A stretch of 64,000 nt of DNA from contig NW_020289983.1 of the NCBI RefSeq assembly GCF_003144245.1, positions 186,001 to 250,000 on the forward strand. Reading direction: 5' to 3'. Shown here piece after piece: positions 58,320 to 64,000 of the stretch (positions are counted from its first letter, which is position 1; the number at the start of each line of letters is the position of its first letter). This stretch comes from Jaminaea rosea. Lineage: Eukaryota > Basidiomycota > Exobasidiomycetes > Microstromatales. The notes beneath the pieces were generated by a model, which searched no databases, was not told the origin of the DNA, and saw nothing but the letters and a program-made list of their open reading frames with translations. Both the position numbers and the translations under genes were made by a program.

Positions 58320-59366
58320 GGTTCCCTCCTGCTGTCGTTCTCGGTCCCTCGTCGCCTTTTGATCACGGCTGATAGTCAAAATCTGAGCCTTGCCGGGCGA
58401 GCAGTCCTTGCTTGGCCTCCCAGTCTGGTCTTGCGTGCGTGTAGTACGAAAGCAAGCGACGATATCTCGGGCGAGCGGTGATCACATCATCTCTCCGCCC
58501 TCAACTTTCTCGGCAATTGCGGCGGGAACGGAGACTTTTTTCGGTCTGAGGACGCGAGCGAAAGCGGGGGACGCCATGCTGGCGGGTACGACTAGTCTAC
58601 CACGGAGCTCCTTTGCCAGAAGCGAATCAAACCAACACGATTTGAGCTTTGGCAATGTATTTTGGCAAACAGAGGAGAAGGAGGAAAGAACGAGTAGAAA
58701 TGAAGGGAAGGAGGGAAGAGGGAGAAGAGAGCTGGGGCCAAAGGAGGTATGCAAATGGCTTGGGAAGAGCAGGGCATGCCGACGCTGAATATCGCAGAGG
58801 AGCAGCTAGCCTGTTCTACAGGTGGCTGTCCTCTTCGAAAACGACCACGTGGGGATGCCGGTTGACGAGCAGTAGTGTCCAGGCTGATCGAGCCTTGCCC
58901 GACGTCGTCCGCCTCGCGCCTCCCGAAAAAGAAAGAAGTAGGATAGAAGTAACGGTGACGATTGGCTGAACACCCCGGTGGTTTCGGGATGCCGATTGAT
59001 GGATTGAAAGTGCTGGCTGATTTGCTGCTGGCTGTCGCTGTTGCTGCTGCTTTCTCCTCATGATTGTAAAGACTAGCGAAAGCTTGTTGAAATTGATCTT
59101 GAGATTTCGATGAGCGCGTGTGCAATTTAGAGAGAGAGCGAGGCTGAAATGAAGAGATGCTGTTGCTTCTTCGGTGGGTCGATAGGTCGTGGCAGGGTCG
59201 TGGCAAGTCGTACGAAGGGTGGGTAGTGGGAGGCAAAGGCGACTGTGAGGGCCATTGTTGGGTGTTGAAGGAAGCGGTGGTAGGAAGTCCGTCGAGTGGG
59301 AGACCGTGAGGAAGCTGCTTTCGCTGCGTGTGCTTGCTTGGTGCGATTGCTGGAGAGCTCGCACGC
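58320..59366. other. 1.05 kb intergenic region, CK1 3' end to FMO promoter
   Basis: Two overlapping minus-strand frames (58592-59377 and 58816-59385) run in from the CK1 3' end but have Ser/Pro/His-rich, motif-free translations. FMO promoter and a long CK1 3' UTR are the plain reading. Confidence 0.35.
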
Positions 59367-61164
59367 CTACGCCCCACACCTGCAAGTCAAGAAGTCCACA
59401 AACTTCTGTCCAAAGGTCTTCCTCTCCGCCGGGTGCATATCTCCGTTCGCCATTCCCCCAACGGGGCCACGCCCGTCCACCCTCCTCCCTCCCTCGACCG
59501 CACCCGAGCTGTTGGTCACCATGCCACCTGCATTGCTGGCATTGTTGTGGTTGGGCGTCATATTGCCTGCATGCCCGGACGCATCACGTCCGAGCGGGCT
59601 GTGTTGACCTGGCAGACCTGCCACAGCTGCATCGCGTACGGCAATATTGGATCCTTGCCCGACTCCAGCAAAGGACTCGCCCCGATGGAACTCGCTGTGC
59701 GATGCACGCAGCCCAGCTTGGTTGCCTGCTGTCTGGCTGCGCTCGCCTTGACCACCACCTGGCACCAATCCCGCAGGCACGCCCGACTTGCGGCCCTGCT
59801 TGGACCCATTGCGGGTAAGCGGAGGTTGCTGCTGTGCCTGCCCTTGTGAATGGCTCTGCCCTTGCCCACCCTGCTGTACCGTCGTACCAGCCTGCGCGAT
59901 CTGAGAAGCATGACGACGCTCCCTTTCCCTGTCTCCCCTGTCTCGCTGCTCCCTCTCACGCTCGCGCTGTACTTCGCGTGTAGTACCCGCCTCCCACCCT
60001 TTACCGCCGTACAGCATCATCCAGTCGTAGACGCCGTCCTCGGGCTCGCCGGAGGACTTGAGCACCTTGGTGAAGAGCTCGCGGAGGAAGTCATAGTCTG
60101 GTGTCTCTTCGAAGCCCAGCTTGCGGACGTAGTTGAGGTAGATGCCCTGCGTGCCAAATGGGAGGAATGAGGATCAGTCTAGGCTCGGAGCGTATCGCCC
60201 ACGACGTCACGCGCGTCTGCTCACAAATTCCTCGGGGAAGCCCTCGCACAGCTCCTTGATAGGGGTGCTCTGCTTCTTCTCTCCAATCTTCTCGTACTTT
60301 TGCTTGTTCGTCGCCGCCTTGAGACCTTGCCATGGGAGGCCACCTCGGAGGAAGTACCTGCGCGAGCACGGTGGTGACAGGGGTCAGCTACGAGACCTCC
60401 TTGAAGATCTGACCTCCTCACGCGCACTCACATGAAGACGTGTCCCAATGCCTCGAGATCATCTCTCCTTGACTGCTCTCGCCCCAAGTGCGTGTTGATG
60501 GACATGTAACGAGCCGTCCCGCTCAGACTCTTTCGCTCGCGATACGGGATGTGCTGCTTCGTCTTTGGGTCGCGGTATTGCTTTGCCATGCCAAAGTCAA
60601 CGACGTGGACAATGTTGGCTCCCTGCCGATCGCGATGGGATAGCAATGATGGTCAGTGTGGGTCGCAGACTGGGCAGGCGGCCACGTTTCAGATTCGCGC
60701 AGTCTCACCTTGGTCATCGGTCGTCCGATCAAGAAGTTGTCAGGCTTGATATCACGGTAGATGAGGTTCTTCTCGTGAATCGTTTGCACCCTCGTGATCA
60801 TCTGCTTGGCAGTCATCACCACAGTCTTGATGGAGAACTTGCGCCCGCACATATCGAAGAGATCCTCCAGCGAGGGCCCAAGCAAATCGATGACAAGGAT
60901 GTTGTGCAGCCCTTCCTGCCCAAAGTAGTAGACCTGCGGCACACCAGGGCAGCCAGCGAGGATCTTGTAGGTGCGGTACTCGTCTCGCAGCTGAGGCGCA
61001 TCGCTCTTACGCGGCTCGAACTTGATGGCTACCGTCTGCGAGTTGAGCAGGTTAGTGCCCTCGAAGATGACACCAAAGGAGCCCTCGCCGATCTTCTTGC
61101 CGACGCGGTAGTGCACGCCGACGATGTTGGAGCCTGAGCTGTGTGTTGTGTGTGATGAGCTCAT
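59367..61164 (-). CDS. Casein kinase 1, Yck1/2-like
   Basis: 519 residues, four exons: 61164-60709, 60622-60432, 60357-60225, 60146-59367, introns of 67-86 bp (60623-60708, 60358-60431, 60147-60224). Kinase domain about 16-290: [54 protein letters not shown] (the YRD variant typical of CK1), [13 protein letters not shown], and the CK1-specific [12 protein letters not shown] before [12 protein letters not shown]. The C-terminal ~190 residues are Gly/Gln/Ser-rich and end [12 protein letters not shown]: two Cys near the end, where Yck1/2 carry a palmitoylated Cys-Cys. In yeasts Yck1/2 act at the plasma membrane in endocytosis, septins and glucose sensing. The spaced C-x-C instead of CC is unusual, so membrane attachment is likely but not certain. 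Confidence 0.9.
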
Positions 61165-61723
61165 GCTGGGCGGTGCGGTGTGGTGATGATGATGGTGGTG
61201 GGCAGGCTAGGATGAATGCGACAACGGGGCTGTCTTGTCGTCGTAATCGTCGGAAGGTCTAGCGGCGTTTGACGTCGAGGCTGCGATCGTCGTTGCAATG
61301 CCGTGTCAGCAAAAGACTCGGCGCAAAGACCACAGTCAGGAGGTTGGAGAGGCTGTTGATGAGGAGCGGGATTGACTTTGGCGCCTCTCGCGGGCGACGA
61401 CAGGCAACGAGTGATGGGTTCCGACGATCGCCAAGTACAGTGCGCTTCTATCGACGGAGAGGAGCGAGCGAGATGCGGCTGGTCTCTATGCTGCTTGCGG
61501 TTGCTGGCTCAACACGATGAGACTCCTGAGCGCTTGGTTGCGAAGGAGCAGGGCGCAGACACAGGAGAAGAAGTTGTGTCGTCGAGCCTCAAGGCCGGGC
61601 CGCTGTAAGAGGAGGATGAGGTGGTGAGGAGGAAGGAGAATACGTGGAAGGGCGGGGGAGTAGGGACGCTAGCTCGCGATTGGTAGTGAGGGAAGGTCGA
61701 GAAGAAGAAGGGGAGGGCGGGCT

Positions 61724-61749
61724 TGCGTGCGTGCGTGCGTGCGTGCGTG
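61724..61749. repeat. Microsatellite (TGCG)~6.5
   Basis: Perfect tetranucleotide tandem repeat in noncoding DNA upstream of CK1. Confidence 0.8.
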
Positions 61750-61802
61750 GTGAGGACAACGTCGATATTGAGGAGGCGCTTCAACTCGAGTCGTCGGTCG
61801 TC

Positions 61803-61826
61803 GTCCGTTCGTCCGTTCGTCCGTTC
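61803..61826. repeat. Octamer minisatellite (GTTCGTCC)~3
   Basis: Three nearly perfect copies of an 8-bp unit about 55 bp from the (TGCG)n run; limits approximate. Confidence 0.65.
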
Positions 61827-62397
61827 TGGCGAGGAGACGAGGGGGCCAGCCAGTCGGGCAAGGAAGCGGGCGGGCTTTGAGCAGAGAGCCGCGAGCGCGA
61901 GCGCCCCCTCTTTCTCTCCTTCGGCCTCGCCCCGGCTCTTGCCTTGCTTGCAGCCTCGCCTTGCCGCTTGCCGTCGACGCTTCAACTCTGGATTCACCCG
62001 TCGCCAGCCGCGCGACACACACACTCGTCCTCACACCTCTCCCTCTCCGAGAACGAGCAGAGCAAGCAAGCGGGAGCAGCCGCATGGCATAGCATGGCCT
62101 CGCAGCAGAAAGGAGTAGATCAAGGAAAGCTTTGATTAAAGAGCGAGGGTGGCGGGAGAGAAAAGCTGCATGCACACACGCCACGAGGTGATCACAAGAT
62201 CAATTGAGTGAGCTATGAATGGAGACTAGCTCCATCGTCACCCAAGTCACATGGCGTGAATGAAGGAAAGGCGTCGCGTGAGTAACTCACTCATAGCTCA
62301 CTCAGTGCGATTATTGGCCGAAGTGAGAGCAGGGTACCAAATGCAAATGCGTCTGAAGTTGCGGCAAGAGAACAAAAATGCCATCACCGCCTCACAC

Positions 62398-64000
62398 CTA
62401 CGCCGCAGCCTGCCCCTTTTTCTTCTGCTTCTTCTTTCCCTGCAAGGCCTTCGCAGCATCACCATTCACCTTCTGCTTCTTGCTCTTGACCGCCCCTTCC
62501 TCGACTCCGTTCGCCTCGCTCACACTATTACGACGGTCCTTGTTCTTCTTGCCCTTCGCAGCCCCATTGCTGGCACTGCCGCCCTCTACGAGTGCCAACA
62601 TCTGCTTCAGCAAGCCCTGCAGCGATGTTGACTGCTTGAATTGCTCGCTCTGCCCCATCGTCTCGAGAGCGTCGCGGATTTTGGTCGGCTTCCAGACCGA
62701 GCGGACAGCCTCCGGGGATGAGGTGGTAGCGCTGACACGCTGAGTGAGGCGTACAGCTTGGAGGGCAAACTTGAGAAGCTCTTTCACCTTGCCTGCACTC
62801 GCTCCGCCCTCACTCGAGGTAGAGTGCGAGGCCGTAGCGAAGGCAATTGAGCTGAAGACGACAGTAGCCACCTCGGGCATCGCCTTTGTGACGACCTGCT
62901 CCTTCAGCTCCACAGCTCCAGCCGCCTGGTTGAGCACGGCGAGCAGCATCTGGAACGCCTGCTGCTGTCTGAAGGCCTTGATCGAAGCAGAAAGGGAGCA
63001 ACCCTCGAGTAGGACAGAGCGCAGCTGCCAGCCAAGCCGTGGGAAGCGCTTCAGCGCATCGAGGAGGAATGAGGGCTTGAGTTGCGAGGCAGAGCGTGTC
63101 AGGAAGTCCTTGAGCGTCTCCTCATAGAGTCTGATGAGCTTTGCGTTGAGTTCGTCGCCTGCCTCGCCGAGGCAGATGCGAGTGAGATAGAGGTTGACAA
63201 CGCTCGCCAGCGAGGCAAGGTCGCCGGATGTAGTCCGTCTGGCCAGTCCATGTACGGCTTCCAGGTCCTCCAGCACGCCCTCCAGCCCATCCTCGTCCAC
63301 TTGAGGCATCTCCTTGGCCTTGCAGATGCTGCTCCTCAGCACCGTACCGGCTTTTGTAGCCAAGGAGCGATCAATGTCGTCACCCTCGCTGGCAAGGACG
63401 AACAACGGCCGTGCCAGCACGAGCACTTCCGCAGAACTCGATCTTCGCTTGGCGAATATAGCGAGCAAGTCGAGCACCTTGTGCTGGAACGCGACGCTTT
63501 CCGCCTTGGCTTCCTTGGTCTCTTTGCGAGACTGGAGACGAGCACGGAAGATGTCGCCGAGTTGGTCGTCGATTTGCATCATTTGGTCGTCGGTGAGGTC
63601 CGGGACGGACTCATTGTCGCTGTCATCGCCGTTGACCTGGGGACGAGCGACGTCTTTGTCTACACCTTCGGCATCCGGGTCTGCCGCATCTTCGTCCTCG
63701 TCCTCGTCAGCCATGCCGGCGGCTTTGAGCACTTCTGAGACAGCGTTGCGGAGATCCTCGTCTACTTCCTCGTCATCGTCCTCGTCATCTTCATCCTCAT
63801 CATCCGAATCGGACGAAGTAGCCTCACTCGTCTCCCCGGCCTCTTCACGGTCCTCCATCTCGTCGTCCTCATCATCCTCACCCTCCGCACCCTCTGGCTC
63901 CTCGTTCAGGCCCAACTGATCAACCAAATGCTCGACGCTCCCCCTGTTCATATCGGGGACATAAGCTGCAAAGACGTGCTCTGTCACCGCGCGAAGGAAA
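62398..64000 (-). CDS. Pol5/MYBBP1A-type nucleolar protein (partial, 5' end outside window)
   Basis: The frame is open from base 64000 to the stop at 62398, so the N-terminus lies beyond the window. The visible ~533 residues begin FLRAVTEHVFAAYVPDMNRG and contain VEHLVDQLGL, a long acidic Asp/Glu-rich stretch with DEDEDDEDDDEEVDED, then the conserved motif VPDLTDDQMMQIDDQLGDIF and helical-repeat-like sequence (VLDLLAIFAKRRSSSAEVLV). The C-terminus is Lys-rich (KGKKNKDRRNSVSEANG, ALQGKKKQKKKGQAAA), a nucleolar-type tail. This matches yeast Pol5 and human MYBBP1A, proteins of rRNA synthesis and early ribosome assembly; despite its name Pol5 is not known as a replicative polymerase. The acidic middle plus basic tail is typical. 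Confidence 0.85.
   Translation of the reverse strand, partial: FLRAVTEHVFAAYVPDMNRGSVEHLVDQLGLNEEPEGAEGEDDEDDEMEDREEAGETSEATSSDSDDEDEDDEDDDEEVDEDLRNAVSEVLKAAGMADEDEDEDAADPDAEGVDKDVARPQVNGDDSDNESVPDLTDDQMMQIDDQLGDIFRARLQSRKETKEAKAESVAFQHKVLDLLAIFAKRRSSSAEVLVLARPLFVLASEGDDIDRSLATKAGTVLRSSICKAKEMPQVDEDGLEGVLEDLEAVHGLARRTTSGDLASLASVVNLYLTRICLGEAGDELNAKLIRLYEETLKDFLTRSASQLKPSFLLDALKRFPRLGWQLRSVLLEGCSLSASIKAFRQQQAFQMLLAVLNQAAGAVELKEQVVTKAMPEVATVVFSSIAFATASHSTSSEGGASAGKVKELLKFALQAVRLTQRVSATTSSPEAVRSVWKPTKIRDALETMGQSEQFKQSTSLQGLLKQMLALVEGGSASNGAAKGKKNKDRRNSVSEANGVEEGAVKSKKQKVNGDAAKALQGKKKQKKKGQAAA

Larger units (their letters stand above)
61165..62397. promoter_or_regulatory. CK1 upstream region and Pol5 3' region
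   Basis: 1.23 kb between the Pol5-like stop and the CK1 start. Highly repetitive in sequence texture: a (TGCG)n run at 61724 and a (GTTCGTCC)n run near 61803. No open frame with motifs. A long CK1 5' leader with possible intron is plausible but unproven. Confidence 0.4.

Noticed and set aside
58592-59385. Two overlapping minus-strand frames 3' of casein kinase 1
   Set aside because: Ser/Pro/His-rich, overlapping each other in different frames, no motifs; likely UTR.
61724-61826. Tandem repeats considered as telomere-like or mobile element ends
   Set aside because: Units do not match a fungal telomere, and no terminal inverted repeats or target duplications flank them.

Overview
The window is nuclear DNA of a basidiomycete fungus with a compact genome. 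It is GC-rich. Genes are 0.1-2 kb apart on both strands, and their introns are short (about 60-110 bp, GT...AG). Proteins carry long Ser/Gln/Gly-rich disordered stretches. The gene set (SERCA, CDK1, Doa4, Orc3, Qri7, Reg1-like, Flo8-like, casein kinase 1, Pol5) is fungal, and overall style suggests a smut-related yeast or fungus (Ustilaginomycotina). That placement is inference. I see no transposon, LTR element, virus copy, CRISPR array, rRNA or convincing tRNA. Splice sites were deduced by hand; for most spliced genes the exon lengths sum to a multiple of three and the junction restores a conserved family motif.

Layout. 0-9 kb: a partial RING/coiled-coil protein, a disordered basic protein with a hidden first exon, a two-membrane-segment protein resembling PIG-Y, an F-box/RCC1 protein (Saf1-like), an 89-residue membrane protein and a bestrophin-type channel. 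9-19 kb: a GPI-anchored GH16 glucanase, a 2 kb stretch without a supportable gene, an N-acetylglucosamine kinase and the ubiquitin protease Doa4. 19-25.4 kb: SERCA Ca2+ pump, a PQ-loop protein (Any1/SLC66A2-like) and an AIF/AMID-type oxidoreductase. 25.4-32 kb: a gene-free 1.85 kb followed by the most striking gene, a 1490-residue NRPS-like enzyme with adenylation domain, carrier domain and three membrane/left-handed-beta-helix modules, the architecture of epsilon-poly-lysine synthetase (Pls). 32-46 kb: CDK1, a metallo-beta-lactamase-fold hydrolase, a disordered coiled-coil protein, a CTD-interacting-domain protein, a Reg1-like PP1 regulator and mitochondrial Qri7. 46-64 kb: a Flo8-like LisH regulator, Orc3, a senescence/spartin-domain protein, ATP synthase subunit 4, a flavin monooxygenase, casein kinase 1 and a partial Pol5/MYBBP1A protein.

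Many neighbours are head-to-head and probably share promoters (SERCA/PQ-loop, Orc3/senescence protein, Qri7/Flo8-like, CID protein/coiled-coil protein, F-box/small membrane protein). No pathway cluster is evident. Several genes do touch shared processes: ubiquitin turnover (RING, F-box/RCC1, Doa4), cell cycle (CDK1, Orc3), glucose signalling (Reg1-like, casein kinase 1) and mitochondria (Qri7, Atp4). The Pls-like synthetase appears to stand alone, which suits an enzyme that makes a homopolymer from one amino acid without partners.
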